Shown: positions 34,595-48,229 of the stretch, one piece after another
Numbering within the stretch: position 1 is the first letter of the stretch
How the letters are laid out: the number at the start of each line of letters is the position of its first letter
Source: Mytilus edulis
Taxonomy: Eukaryota; Mollusca; Bivalvia; Mytilida; Mytilidae
DNA: 64,000 nucleotides
NCBI RefSeq assembly: GCF_963676685.1
Contig: NC_092345.1
Coordinates: forward strand, 78,681,592 to 78,745,591
Reading direction: 5' to 3'
Notes under the pieces: model-generated
Told to the model about the DNA's origin: nothing
What the model saw: the letters and a program-made list of their open reading frames with translations, nothing else
The model's database searches: none
Position numbers and translations under genes: made by a program

Positions 34595-37500
34595 CTATTT
34601 CAATAAAAAAAAATATGAATTACTTAATAATTAGTTATTATTACATAATTTCATAATATACTACATCACATATACTGAAGATTTGTAAAAAAAAATACAT
34701 TTAAAAGCCTTCAAACTAGATACTAGTGACACTTACCAAAAAGCGAAATATTGTGCTTGGATAATATCAGTTTCGTTTAGAGTGAGTTTTTCTTATGTTT
34801 TTTTCTAAGTAGTTCAACTACTAATTTAAAAGACGAGGAGGGAAATGAATAAATATTATATAAGACGCTGATTTTTTATGATTAAAAAATCAATCAATCT
34901 GTGCACTGAAGCATATTTTTTCTCTTGGAGGATAAAATTAAAGATTGGCCTAACTTCATGGATTTGTTTTCGTGAAATTTAACAGTTTCATTGTTTTTAA
35001 AGTGGATGATCTGGTTATGATAGTTTAAGAAACGCACGGTTCTGAAATCGAGAGGGAGTTTCTCGACTTCATTCTATTTAAAGACGATATTAAATAACTT
35101 ATTTGACATAAATCAGAGAAAATATAGTTGAAAGACCATATATATTCTGGAATTGTTATTTGACTCAGTAGTCATCGTCAAAGACATTGTATTATACTAT
35201 AACATCATTGATTTCCCACTCTCATCGACTGTGAAAAAAACAATTATTTTCAATCTAGCAGCTTGAGACGGAAAATTATCGCGCAGAAAGGTCAAGGCGG
35301 TAAAATTAAGAAAAAGGCGATACATAGGTATGGTAACTGTTTATATGTCAACTATAATTATTATCTTAAATACCGTATGAAATATCACGGTATCAAATAT
35401 TAAAATATTTTGTGATAATTAATGAAATTTTACAAAAATTAGGGCAAATCTCAGATGAGGTATTTTTTCAAGAATGACTAATACAAATGCTATCGTAAGC
35501 GTTTCATTTGAAACACTTTTCCGTATGTTTTGTAATCACACATTTTGAACAATATCATATACTAGTACCATATTGCATTTAATTCCAATCCCTCAGAGTC
35601 CAATCCAGAGAGAAACAATAAATTAGAAAATGCCTTGCTGGTATCAAAACAAAGCTCACGAGTAATGAGCTTACGGAGGGAAACTGTTAAGAAAAGGAAC
35701 ATTTTGAATCTATGATTTGTTTATAAATCCAATTTGTTAAAGACAAAAAGTCATAATAATGCTTTGATTCAATAGATTAGGATTTAAACAAGCCTACTTT
35801 TTGGTGAAAGCAAAATACATGTTTCATACAGTGCCCAGTAAGCTACAACTGATTTGTGGCTTCATGAAAAGGTTTGATTTCAGAACTGATCCGGATTGTA
35901 ATGAATGTCGGTAAGGTATATTTGCACTTTACACAATCTATACACAAATCAACTAGATATGAAAGAAACATCTAAAGAATTAAACCCCAAATGTTGTTAT
36001 CTTCATTCCAAGAACTCTCCTGAAAGATATGTAAGGCACATGTCAACATGGTCGACCGTTACACAATTATCTGACAGTTTCACGAAATCATGTGATAAGG
36101 AGCAGAAGTTGATGCAGTAATGAGAAAGAAGAATGTCAGAAAAAATTAATAAGTGGAAGATAACACGAATGAACAAATGAACGAAAAAACGAAAGAACAA
36201 AAAAATGGACGAAATCACTCGCACACACTATATATACCGTGAGTTTCTGAGTGCGCAGCATAAACGATACCAACAAAAAAATAGAACAACTATGAAAGAT
36301 TAAATAATACTTACAATTAGATAAATGATTAATACAAACACCCCCGATGCATATATATATACGCGTAAATAAAAGGCGAACAATATCATTCTATATAATT
36401 CAAAACAGGTGAAAATCATGAGAGAGGGAAAAAGTGCAATTTCTTGTAAAAAAAAATCAGATCTATATTTTCAATCACTTTTTCAAAGATTAAAAGAATT
36501 GTCGGCATGTGTAATTTTTATGAACATAACCCTACCAGAACAGTAATATATCTGAACTGAGACAATAATATAGAAATGGTACAATTCTTTGGTATTCTCA
36601 GAGCTCATTTAGACAGATGAGATTATATGCGGCAATCACTTAACACATGAAGGTCATTGGTAATTATAACTTATTGTTGCGTAGGTGAATAGTTTGCCGT
36701 TTATAAAGTATTTATAAGGGCAAGTCATTAACCTATACAACATTTTGCAATGTAATTTATTATGCAGTATTGTGTCAATGGCTTATCACTCCCTAGTGTT
36801 AATTTAATTTTCAGTTTTTCGTTCTTTAAGCCCCAAAAAAGTGTGAGATTAATTACAAAGAATGATTTTTGTGAATTACAGGTGGTATTGAATACGTCAA
36901 TAAGCCACGAAATGATAATATAATAAAGACACCTAATTTAAAGGTCAACCAAACCCGGTTTCAGCAACAGACAACATATTGGCTATACCATATGAAGAGT
37001 TGATTTTCAAACATGTATCGTGATCCGGGCAAAAAAATCTATAATTAACATATGATTTCCTTTTCGAGCCAGGTTCAACAGAATTTATTGTCTACAAAGC
37101 TTCCTTATCTAAATCAGGGATGGGGTAATTGAAAATGTAAAGGTAATTAAGTGTAATGCATTACAATTTTCCATGTAATTGAATGTAATGTGTAATTGAG
37201 CATTTTTTTAATTACTTGTAATGGTAATTTAATTAATTACAATGAAAAAAGCATGTAATGCTCAATTACTTTTGAATTACATTTCAATTACATGTACTTT
37301 TATGGTGTTTATGATAAGGATTTATGTTTAATAATATAAATTGTAAAATTATATTTATTTTTCAAATAGTGATATCACATACTCTCTGTAATTTGTTCTT
37401 AAGTTCTTATATTACTTATTTGACCAACAGAATTTTTTTCTGAATAGTCTTATGATTTGAAAAAATACATATGTTTTTAAGAAAGATCTTTAACTAAATA

Positions 37501-40500
37501 GATTGAAAAGTAATAAATCACCATGTTAAACAAAAGCAAAAAACTGTGTGGAATATCTTTATGAGAGTTCATTTAGAATTCAAATTTACTGCACACAATC
37601 ATATTGTCAAATTAGTATACACAAAAGGATTATACAGCTGTAAAAACAAACAGCAATTAATCAGATTAAAATGTCCAGGGGCAATGCCACTATTACTTGT
37701 ATTTTATCTAATTAGCTAAATATTGCTTAGATATAGACATTATATACATTGTTTGTACTAAAAATTATTTTCAATGTTGTGACAAGCATACCTTTTAATA
37801 ATTATTATTCGATTTTTTTAATTTATTTATATTTTTTTATTCATGCTATGTTTTATTTAAATAACTTCATTTCTGAGATGTCAAAATACCCCTTAATGTA
37901 TTGGCAAGTTAATGGGAAATAATTTCCTCTTTTATCAACACATCTACTGATTATGGAAGTATAATACCTCTATGTTCTAATCAAGCGATATATGACACAT
38001 TAGCTCCTATAGAAATACTTTTGAGAATGGCTGTCAAAGTGTACAGACCGGAGAGATGTAGACTAAATGACTAAACATTAAAATTACTCATGATTATAAA
38101 ATGCAACGCTTAAACTATGCTTACATGAATATTTTACACATACATTATACATACATGTATAATATTGGTTAACAAATATTATGATGAAATGTAATGTGTA
38201 ATTTAATTAATTACTTTAGTAAAGTAATTGTAATTTAATTAATTACATTTCAAAAACTGTGTAATGTGTAATTAGTGTAATTGACCATTTTTGCAATGTA
38301 ATGTGTAATTTAATTAATTACATTCCAATGTAATTGACCCCAAGTCTGTTATCTCTTCATTTTACAGATTTTTATGCTCTTCTGCATTATCAAGTGAATT
38401 AAAAGTTAAATGAATACTAGTATATGTGCCAATTTGCGAATGACTTGTTGTTGTTCCAACAAAATTTAAATTGCCGACTTAAAATAAAACTGTCCCGAAA
38501 AGAAAAAAGTAAAATCACAAAAGGGATGGAAAGTAAAATCACAAAAATACCGAATACCGAGGAAAAATGAAAACTGAAAGTCCTAATCAAATGTCAAAAA
38601 CATAATCTCGTACACATTAAACGAATGAAAAACAACTGTCTATAATAACAAACAAATATGTATAAAAGAAACACAAAAAGGCATATAAACAAAGGAAATT
38701 AGTAAAAATGAAAGACAAGAATACAAGAATCTACCATAGCACAGTAACACAATGACAGGATGTATTAGTAAAGATACGTCATATTTAATGAAGAAACACA
38801 AAAAGGCATTCAGACAAAGAACATAAGCAAAAATTAAAAGCAAGAAATCAAAATTTTACCATACCACAATTTAGACTGCCACTGGAAAAAAATGGAATGT
38901 TGGAATGGGACAGAAATTTTGCCTTGCAAAAAGTCACCTCCTGACTACTCAGATAGTTGTTTCAATGGTTCCTTACCATGCAGATTAAATAGTGTTCACC
39001 CGACAAAAGTTTCCGAAATAAAGTTCCTAAATCAAACAGATGTGGCTGAATATATATACATCCTACACAACCAAAAATATGCCCACTTTAGCTAATCATT
39101 TACTCCCATACGGGAAAAATCCAGAGATTACATACTAAATGTCACAATAAACCGTCCAGTTCGTGAAACAATAGGATTTCAATCTTGTCAGGTCTATTTA
39201 TAAGCATATAAATTCTGATCGCTTAACGATGGGGAGACAAAAACGAATGACAACACGTATTCTTCCAAAGGTGGGTTAATAACTCTACTAAAAATATTCA
39301 TTGAGTGGAACAATTAACGTAAACTGTTCCGGTTCTAACTTGTACGAATTCGAGTAGCAAATTGCATCTTCCTGTTTTAATAAAGTCTGTGCGTGTGTAT
39401 GTTTTAACAACAGAACACAAGCATGTGTTGCCTGACAAAAACGAAACATTATAGCAATGGCTGTAGTGTTAACAAGGTTTGAGTTTTGAGAAACTAATGT
39501 TTGGGGACAAGATTTTTTCTTTAAATTGTGTGATTTTTCCATGTACACCAGTTTTACAGCTCGTTTTTTTTTGTGATCCTTGTTACTGTGAACCTTGAAC
39601 CTAGCTAGAATGAGACTGAATTGAAAATTGGGCATCTTTATTGGATTAAAATTCTTCGAAAGGAAAGAGAATCGTACATAGAGCTCAACATTTTTCAAGT
39701 TTCCCATAAAGGCTTTGTGAGATGCAAGTACTTGAGTAAATCAATAAGAAAAAAGTGATTTGTACATATCGTCATTTCATCATTTTGAATAATAGATATG
39801 AAAGAAACATCTGTGGAAGTAAACCCCAAATATTTACTGAAGTTTCGAATTATGTTCATTCCTTGACTTCCAATGTAAAATTTGTCCTCATGCAAAAATA
39901 GTCGACCGTTCCGCAATTATCTGACAATTTCACATCATTATATCTAATGATTAAGGATGAGAAGTGGATGCAGAAATGAGAAAGAAGAATAGTGGAACCA
40001 ATAAACTAATGAACAACAAACGATTTAATATCAAACAAACGAACGAACAAATTGGTGAAATTCCTCACACACACTATATATCCATTCAGCTTCTTAGAGT
40101 GCACAGTCTTACAAAAACAAAGGACCGCCATGATCGGTAGACTAATAAATACAAACGCAACTTACGCATACGCGTCGAAAGTTTTGAATATCGTTTTATA
40201 TTTGTAGAAAATAAACTCATCATAGATACCAGATTAAAATTTGGAATTTGCACCAGACGTGTGTTTCGTCTACAAAAGAGTCATCAGTGACGGTCGAATA
40301 AAAAATTTAAAAAGGCCAAATAAGTACGCAGTTGAAGAGCATAAATGACCAAACATTCCTAAACGTTTTGCCAAATACAGCTAAAATAATTTATTACTGC
40401 GGTAGAAAAGTCATTGTATTTCAAAAATTCAAAGTTTTTAATATCACCTGTGATTTAAAGAAAAAAGGAAGATAATGATAGAAGGAAAGAGTATGATTTA

Positions 40501-43500
40501 AGATAGAATTTTTTTTTATCATCAATACAGATCTATAATTTCATTCACTAAAATATGTACGTTCGGCACATATTATTTTTATGGAACACAACACTACAAG
40601 AAAAGTTATATATCTGAACGGAGAAAACAAGAAGGAAAATTGCACTCTTATTGGGTCTACTTATAGTTCAATCAGACAGATGATACTATATTTTACTAAT
40701 CAATCATTTAACATATTGCTGTCATTGACACTTGCTGAATAGGTGATTTGTTAGCCTTTGTATAAAGCATTTGATATATATTTATATATATCACTCAAAA
40801 GGGTAAGTATGTGAATTACGCAATTTCTAACGATGTAATACACTACTGAACACTGGAAGTGTGTGGTCAATGACCGATCACACCTTTGTGTTAATTTCAT
40901 TCGTACTTTTTCATACTTTTAGCCAAAAAAGATTTTTGTGAATTACAGGTGATATTGAAAACGTCAAAAAGCCACGACCTAGTAACATAAAAAAGACCAA
41001 TAACTTAAAGATCAATCAAACACTGTTTTGAGCAACAAACAACATATTAGCTTTACCATATATTGAATAATTTAAAAATAAGTATCGTGGTCCAATCTTA
41101 TATGGCATGCTAATATATAATTTACTTTTCGTGCCGAGTTTATTATTCTTATTTAATTTTACAGAATTGTGTTCACTTTTACCTAATTAAGTCAAATTTG
41201 TGAATATGTTGCGGATTTGGAATTATTTGTTATTATAACAACAAAAGTTATCTTCCCGATTAAACAAAAAACTAGCGCGAAAAGATTGTTAAGATGTGTA
41301 CCAAAATATAGTTTGTTCGTAATTTATATGTTAAATATAAAAAAGAAGATGTGGTATGATTGCCAATGAGACAACTATCCACAAAAGACCAAAATTACAC
41401 AGACATTAACAACTATAGGTCACCGTATGGCTTTCAACAATGAGCAAAACCCATACCGCATAGTCAGCTATAATAGGCCACGATAAGACCATGTAAAACA
41501 ATTCAAACGAGAAAACTAACGGCCTTATTTATGTACAAAAATGAACGAAAAACAAATATCTAACACATAAACAAACGACAACCACTGAATTACAGGCTCC
41601 TAACAGGCACATACATAAATAATGTGGTGGGGTTAAACATGTTAGCGGGATCCCAACCCTCCCCCTAACCTGGGACAGTGGTATAACAGTACACTATAAA
41701 TGTATATTTGTGAGAAAATCTTAGATCCTGCCTCTTTAAGCTTACTTCGTTTTTAAAATTTAGCGGAGACTAATATATGTGGTCGTCAAAATCACTTTAA
41801 TATAAAAGAAGGTAACCATTAATTAGATTCATAAATAGGTGCAACACATGCCAAATGTAAGAGTAAACTTGTTTTTGTTCAACCTTCTCCCTTTTCTTTT
41901 CTTATAGCAGAACCACAAAAGGTAACTACACGATAGATTAACAGCCACCTCAAATAGCACGTAACTCAATAAATACAAGTAAAATAGACGACAAAATCAC
42001 ACTAACAAGTATATCAGTAATGAATTCGAATGTATTGAGAATTCAGTTGAATTAATGAACAACAAATATATATTTTTGTAAAATGCTCAAAGTAATTCGT
42101 TTATATTTTATAACACTGTATTGCGAGCTTTTATTTGTGTTTAGTTTATTAGTTGATAGAAACATAGTTTGATCAAAAGTTATATTTTCAACTAGAGTTG
42201 TTGTAATTTTCACTTCTCTTTAACTTTAAAAGTATTGGTTAATAAAGGCAACAGACGTATATCGCTGTTCAAAAGTCATAAATCGATTGAGAGACAACAA
42301 AACTGGGTTTCTAACTACAACCGAGGGAAACACATCAATTATAAGAGGAAAACAACGAAACAACAGAACACTGAAGTGCAACAAAAAACAAACGACAATG
42401 CAACATACATAGAAACGAACAATTAGATAGCAACTTGACATATTCCTTCTACTTGTCGTATGAGTTTTTAATGACCCTTTGGTAATTAATGCCTGCTTTT
42501 AGAAATAACGAATCACGATTCTACTTTAATGATGGTTAACGTTCCCCTTTTCATACAGAATTCGACCCGCGGATTACATCGAATGATAATCAGGGGCTAT
42601 TGGTTGCTTGAAATACACCAATAAAGATTTATCTTATTTATGGTAATATTCATATATACATTCATTTCACTCAATGTTGTATTTTCTTACTTTTTACATC
42701 CGGATTTTTCAGCTCTGATGGTGGTTCTTTATCAAAATAATTTCTATAGTACTCAATTTCATCATACCAGTCTGTAGTAACTTCTTCTCCTATAGTATAA
42801 AACAAATGAGTTATCAATGGAAAAGAATCTCTGAGCTGAGTAATTACTAGAAATCACAAACCAAATACAAATAAAAACTCATCAAAGATACCTGGGTTAT
42901 AATTTAGTTCACTAGACGCGTTTCGTCTACTTGTGAGTAATCAGTGGTACTGGACTCGAAACAGTTGGAAGACCAATTCAATGTACGAAGCTAAAAACCA
43001 TTAAAGACCAATGAATTCAAAAGTTTGTGCTAATCGACAAATGTTTATGTGAATGGAGTAGAAAAAATATTTTGTGTTTCGAATAGTTCTACATCTTATC
43101 AACAGTTAATGCACAGATAATTAATGTATCAATGACATTTCATATCTACACAGAAGCGCTGACAAATTGGCTGGTAATACCCTCAGGGTCCACCAGTGAC
43201 CTCATCGGCATCACAAAGTTAAAAAAAAAACCACAGGCTTAAAATTTGATATGCCATACGCTTGCTTCGTATACAAAATTTCAATTCTGGTATCTATGAT
43301 GAGTTTATTTACGAAAGTCTTACGTAAGGGCAATCGAATAAAAATAGTTTGAAAAACAAATCAAATATGAAGTTAACTAAAAACTCCGTTTCCTGCATTT
43401 GGAAGAATTTGGATTTCATTTTTTTGAATTCCACTTTTGTATCTTCCGCCTATCTTTAGAATTATTCGCATAAGATGGAATCGATGAGAAGATGTTACTA

Positions 43501-44688
43501 TATTTCGCTAGTATGCGTAGTTCAAACTACAGAATATAGAAGTAAATTTTGAATGTCTTAATGTGCGATGGACATGTGCATTTGGCATGTGTTATGTATG
43601 AGAGATGTATAAGTACACAATTGAGAGGTAAGTAAAACATTGGTAATATTTTTAGATATACAATAGAAATACAACTATATATTTTCATAATATAGCAGCA
43701 TCTTTGGGCATGTGTTTCATATCTCCGGGTATGTCATACAAAATTATGTCTGTAGGTAGGACATATATATATATATTGATTTTCCCCCTAATGTGGTAAA
43801 TATTTTCCCTCAACCTTCCGTTGGTATTAAATGTGTTTAATGTTTAAATTGCATAACCAAGTCTAACAATGTTTAGCCCAACGATGCTCTGTATGTATGA
43901 TGTTAAATTTTGAGGATTTCAGATCAGTATACTTAGTAAAGTAACAACTTCCCATTGGGTGAAATATACAAATGAAGAATAAACAAAATCATTTTCAACT
44001 ACAGAGACAGTATTCAAACCATCTTCGTTTGTCTAATATACAAACTTCACAAAACGTTTATATTTTACATACAATAAATAAAATGTGCTGAATTAAGTTT
44101 AATTAATTGATATTTTGTTAAATTCAATTAATCTAAACCCGATGATCTTATAACTACTTTGTTATTTTACAATTGGAATTTCGTTTCCGAATTTTCGTCT
44201 GTAACTTAATATAAACTACAAACGTCGTGCATTTGAAAAAGGTATACAAAACCTGAAAACTGTATTTCAAATGTCTATAAGACCTCGACTGCGAATTTCC
44301 TTGGAATATACAAGGTATATATTTTACCATTGTTTTTGTTTATCTTCAATGATAAAAGTTGCTATACATTTAAATTCCAAAAAGGTATTCAAATTTTGTC
44401 TGAATTCTGGGGTTTACCTGAGTAATCTTGGTCTCGTGTTAATATCTTTACAGCCGTATTTTCTCCAAGTGCATTCTCGAGTCTGTCCTTAGTAAGTCGA
44501 CCCCTTAGGTCTTTGTTTCTTGTAGAAATATAAAATGCTATTTTATGGGCTAGTTCACTGAGATCTTCTGCGTGTGTTAGAGGTTGACAGTTATGGACTA
44601 ATCTATATTTGTTATGGGTATTTAACGCATCTGACAAGAATTCATCTTTAAGATTTACATCCACATATACACTGTTCTTGTTCCCCAT
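34413..44688 (-). CDS. CAP-domain (GLIPR2/GAPR-1-like) protein 2, three exons
   Basis: Predicted 183-residue intracellular CAP protein. Exons 44688-44418, 42789-42691 and 34594-34413 join in phase 1 twice (552 nt), as in the neighbouring paralog at 23190-26964. An in-frame TGA sits two codons before the ATG. The start MGNKNSV is an N-myristoylation-type sequence (G2, S6) without a signal peptide. CAP blocks: ALNTHNKYRLVHNCQPL, ENALGENTAV, TTDWYDEIEYY, THFTQLLWKNSREVGFG, and KNRVIVVGCYRPAGNIKG. The first tetrad histidine (KHS in GAPR-1) is missing (DLRGRL), while the second is kept (THFT). The protein ends QKSGCCSCC, a possible S-acylation cluster. Intron 2 is 8.1 kb and contains an internal duplication and a hAT-like element. 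Confidence 0.87.
35895..37090. repeat. Intronic duplication, copy A
   Basis: Matches about 39775-41160 in order: GATATGAAAGAAACATCT, TCGACCGTTNCNCAATTATC, GCAGNAATGAGAAAGAAGAA, TTTTTGTGAATTACAGGTG and AAGCCACGA blocks are shared. Lies in CAP gene 2 intron 2. Non-coding. Confidence 0.6.
37115..38348. mobile_element. hAT-like non-autonomous element with TAATTAC subterminal repeats
   Basis: The left end CAGGGATGGGGTAATT (37115) and the reverse complement of the right end, CAGACTTGGGGTCAATT (38348), form a hAT-style CAG...CTG terminal repeat. Both flanks inside are packed with GTAATT/AATTAC units in both orientations (37120-37290 and 38185-38340). The AT-rich centre has no transposase. TTATCT occurs just outside both ends (37105-37110 and 38349-38354), but on the left it is four bases from the CAG, so an exact 8-bp target duplication is not proven. 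Confidence 0.6.
39775..41160. repeat. Intronic duplication, copy B
   Basis: Partner of 35895-37090. It contains an inserted minus-strand GACGAAAC-family repeat (40205-40425) that copy A lacks, which accounts for much of the extra length. Confidence 0.6.
41335..41720 (-). repeat. Long copy of the TTGTCTCATTGGCAATCATA repeat
   Basis: On the plus strand it begins GAAGATGTGGTATGATTGCC and runs through CTATAGGTCACCGTATGGC, CATACCGCATAGTC and GCTCCTAACAGGCACATAC into the GGGGTTAAACATGTT block. It links three sequences that appear separately elsewhere in the window (24660-24862, 4380-4670/9240-9540 and 54648-54680). Confidence 0.65.
42691..42789 (-). CDS. CAP protein 2, exon 2
   Basis: Encodes EEVTTDWYDEIEYYRNYF through LKNPDVK. 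Acceptor TACTATAG, donor GTAAGA, phase 1 at both ends. Five residues longer than the equivalent exon of CAP gene 1. Confidence 0.87.
44418..44688 (-). CDS. CAP protein 2, exon 1
   Basis: Residues 1 to part of 91: myristoylation-type start and first half of the CAP domain to DQDYSG. Donor GTAAAC, phase 1. Confidence 0.87.
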
Positions 44689-44784
44689 TTCTCATGATCA
44701 GAACTACAAAAACAATCAAAAACAGTGTTTGTTTATTTCAAACATTTTTATATGTCTGTCATAATATAATGCTCCTGTACAAAT

Positions 44785-44975
44785 ATTCTTAGTTTTCTCG
44801 TTTGAATTGTTTTACATTGTCATATCGGGGCCTTTTATAGCTGACTATGTGGTATAGGCTTTGCTCATTGTAGAAGCCGTACGTTGACCTATAGTTGTAA
44901 ATGTCTGTGTCATTTTGGTCTCTTGTGGATAGTTGTCTCATTGGCAATCATACTACATCTTCTTTTTTATATTCA
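44785..44975 (+). repeat. Dispersed repeat ending TTGTCTCATTGGCAATCATA
   Basis: Close match to 24660-24862. It lies about 100 bases upstream of the CAP gene 2 start, in the region where that gene's promoter or 5' UTR should be. Confidence 0.75.
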
Positions 44976-45179
44976 AAGAAATAAATAGCACACATTATTT
45001 AAGTCGTTTTAATTAGTTCGTATGCTGTGCTGTAACACTATTATCACATGCTAAAATCAGGCATGTGTACTGACAAATATATAATGTAGGCACACCCTTT
45101 ACAAATTTACATGAATTTTGTGTTATGTTTGTTGTTGCTTTTCGTTAGTCTAAATCAACTTTCTGTAACTGTCATTAAC

Positions 45180-47160
45180 ATAAATTGCTCTTACTATAAA
45201 AAGTAAATTCACAAAAGTACTGAACTCCGAGGAAAATTCAAATAAGAAAGTCCCTAATCAAATGTCAAAATCAAAAGCTCAAACACATCAAACGATGTGA
45301 CATTCCTGACTTGGTACAGGCATTTTCTTATGTAGAAATTAAAATCGTGGATTGAACCTGGTTTTATAGCTAGCTAAACCTCCCACTTGTATGACAGTTG
45401 CATCAAATTCCATTACATAGACAACGATGCGTGAACAAAACAAACAGACAAGAAATAAAAATGTCAAAATATACGATAAGGATTCTACTATTTCTTAAAG
45501 GATAAATGCTGACCTGCAATTGGTTACATAATCTGTCTTTTTGTGAATAGGTATATCATTGTAAATTACCGCAGTGCTTTGGACGAATGACTATAACGTG
45601 TTGTTTTCATTGTCTTACAGCACTGGGTCGATTCCTCTGAAGGTGGACTATCAGTCTGGCTCAATAGTCTATACTTCTGTTCTGATATGACAAACCTTTC
45701 TAAAACTGTTCGTTTATATTCTTTTTAGATCATAAGAAACTAATGTTACAAATCTCTGAAGCAAAGTTAATCTTCGGATGTATGAGATTTGTAACGTGTT
45801 GTTTTCATTATTTGTTTGTATATAACATTTTAAATATAGGGAACTCAAAAGGACATGTTAGGAGCTATACGACTTAAAAGGACTTACATAGTACAACCAA
45901 ATGCATGATAGGTTAGCTTTGCTAGATTTGCTTACCCTTTCGGAGCACCTCCAGTTTTTGATGGGGTTCGTGTCTCTCGATATTTTGTTTTCTTTGTTGT
46001 GTTTTGCATGCTGTTGTTTGTATGTCTTTTAGTTTTGGTCATGGCTTTATCAGTTTATTTTTGACAAATGGGTTTGAATGTCCCTCTGGTACTGAGATCA
46101 TAGGATCTACCTTCATGCTCCTTCGTAATTTTTACTTTTGATATATTTGTCTTTCATATCTACACACAGCCAGTACATTAATCACACATCACAACCAATT
46201 TCAATAGATCAAACATTTCGCTTAATTCTTTCATAGATTAAAATACTTGGTTTTGAAGTTGGCTGTATCTGTATAAACGGGATATCACTTCTCATTTACA
46301 ACAAAGGTGTTGTTTAAAGTGCCCGTAAATTTAGATACGACCAACGTACACTTATAAATTCTTTTAATAAACTTTTTACAGCACAAGGTCATAGTTTTTT
46401 CAGATTGTTTATGATGTCTTCTGTTTGATACTTTTGCTTGGGAGAACATGATTTATAAATTGGTTGTAATTGGCTTTGAACTAATTTTTATTAATTCAAG
46501 TATTCTAAGTTAGGTACGTTGTGCCTTTTATTTAAGTTGTGTTGTGCTAAGAATCAATCAAACTATTGAGTTAAGCCATTTCTAAAAGTCACCAGTGTCT
46601 GAGAAGACAGTTGATGTACCAGGGGTATGTCAAAGAACGCCTCGTCCTTTTTCTAATAAAATGTTCATCGGAAGGTAACAAGACCTTGTTGATAAATATT
46701 CCGTATCAACTTCACAAATTATACACTATGGTCTTGAAGTGTTTTTTATAATACATTTTCCTTCTAATTATTTGTTTACATCCTTGTTTTCAAAATTCCA
46801 ATAGGGAACATACCTTTTATAATTGTATAAATAAACCAATTGTAATTGGCTTTGAACTAATTTTTATTAATTACTAATATATATTTGTTTACAGTTTACT
46901 ATCATGGTGTGTTGTCACCAGGTATCAACATTTTCACTTCTCTACGCGTCTGTCCTTAGTCAGTAGTTGTCTTGGTTGCCGTCTATCATATTTGGTTGTT
47001 TTTGTTTCAAAAAAGCATTACTCATTATGTTTTGTTTGATTGTGTTGATTTTTCTCCTTGTAGAAGGGCGGACAGTGACGTAAAATTGCTTATATCCAAG
47101 CCTGCTTGTGACTGACGGATAGTTTTTTTTTCATAAGCAATAATACCACATCTTATTTTT
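45180..47160. repeat. Patchwork of dispersed repeats in intergenic DNA
   Basis: 45195-45330 matches 38510-38620 (CCGAGGAAAA, AGTCCNTAATCAAATGTCAA). 45610-45700 is the CACTGGGTCGATTCC family. 45835-46145 is the retroelement 3' tail also seen at 31465-31780. A 36-base sequence containing TGTAATTGGCTTTGAACTAA occurs at about 46460 and again at about 46838. No gene seen. Confidence 0.5.
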
Positions 47161-48229
47161 TCTAAATATTTACTTAATTTGTAGATTATTATGAGGTGAG
47201 TATTGTCACAAGCATTCTTCTGAATATTCTTAACCTCGCTGATATTTTTATTTTGTCTATGAATATCTAGAAAACAATTCCGCGCCAGAACCAGGGGCCT
47301 TTTTGAACAGCCACTTAAGATGAATATTGTTGTTCGGCGTTGAAGACACCACTGTTACTCTCAGATGAAGAGCAAAAATAATAGAACTGGTTTGTTTTAC
47401 TTTAGAAGTATAAATTTGGTTAAATAAATAAGTACATTAAACTCCTTTCTTTTGCAACAAAAAGGGATGTCTTCATAACTAATGACTATTAAACATGTTA
47501 AAGAAATAAAGAAGTTGAGGCAAATACGAACAAGTTGAATTTCGGATTACATAAACAGTATGTCCTACAGTCGCTTTCTATGACAACGTATGTACCATTA
47601 ACAACGGTAAGCAACCTTTTGCATTGTAACGTTACGTTACATAAATAATCAATGTTAAACCACGCGTTTTTTTTTATGAATTTAGTCATTTTAATGCAAA
47701 CTGACGATGTTTTATGTATCTAAAACATTTATGATACTAGTAATTAATACTACTTACAAGTTTGTTAATGTGGTTTCCCATGTTAAATATTCTATAATAA
47801 CTATTACTTTCAATGGTAAACTGCACTCTTTGTTTTCAAAATCATTAATACAATGACTTTAAATTCATTCATTTGTTTTAAATGTTAAAGACCGTATATC
47901 AGATGGCAAAGTTTCATTTAAAAATGACTTATTTCCCTTTCCATATCAGTTTTAAAATTTAAATACATTCATGTTACCTTACAAAGTATTATAGAAATAC
48001 TTCTATTGTCCGACCTTAGGTTTTCAGTGTAAGAGACGCGAATGTGATTAATTGTAAACATGTTTAGATGTAGTACATTTATTATCCTATAGAGTTCCAT
48101 ATATTTTTTCTCTGCAACACAGTCTTTTATTTAAAAATTCCTGTTTACTTCTGATAAGCTTATGTTATCTTTTCCTGTCAAAATGTGACAAATTGTCATT
48201 ACTTTATACTAGTATCTCATTTTTGATTG

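Noticed and set aside
39288-39707. 139-codon minus-strand frame in CAP gene 2 intron
   Set aside because: No recognisable domain, low-complexity composition, repeat-rich surroundings; probably chance.
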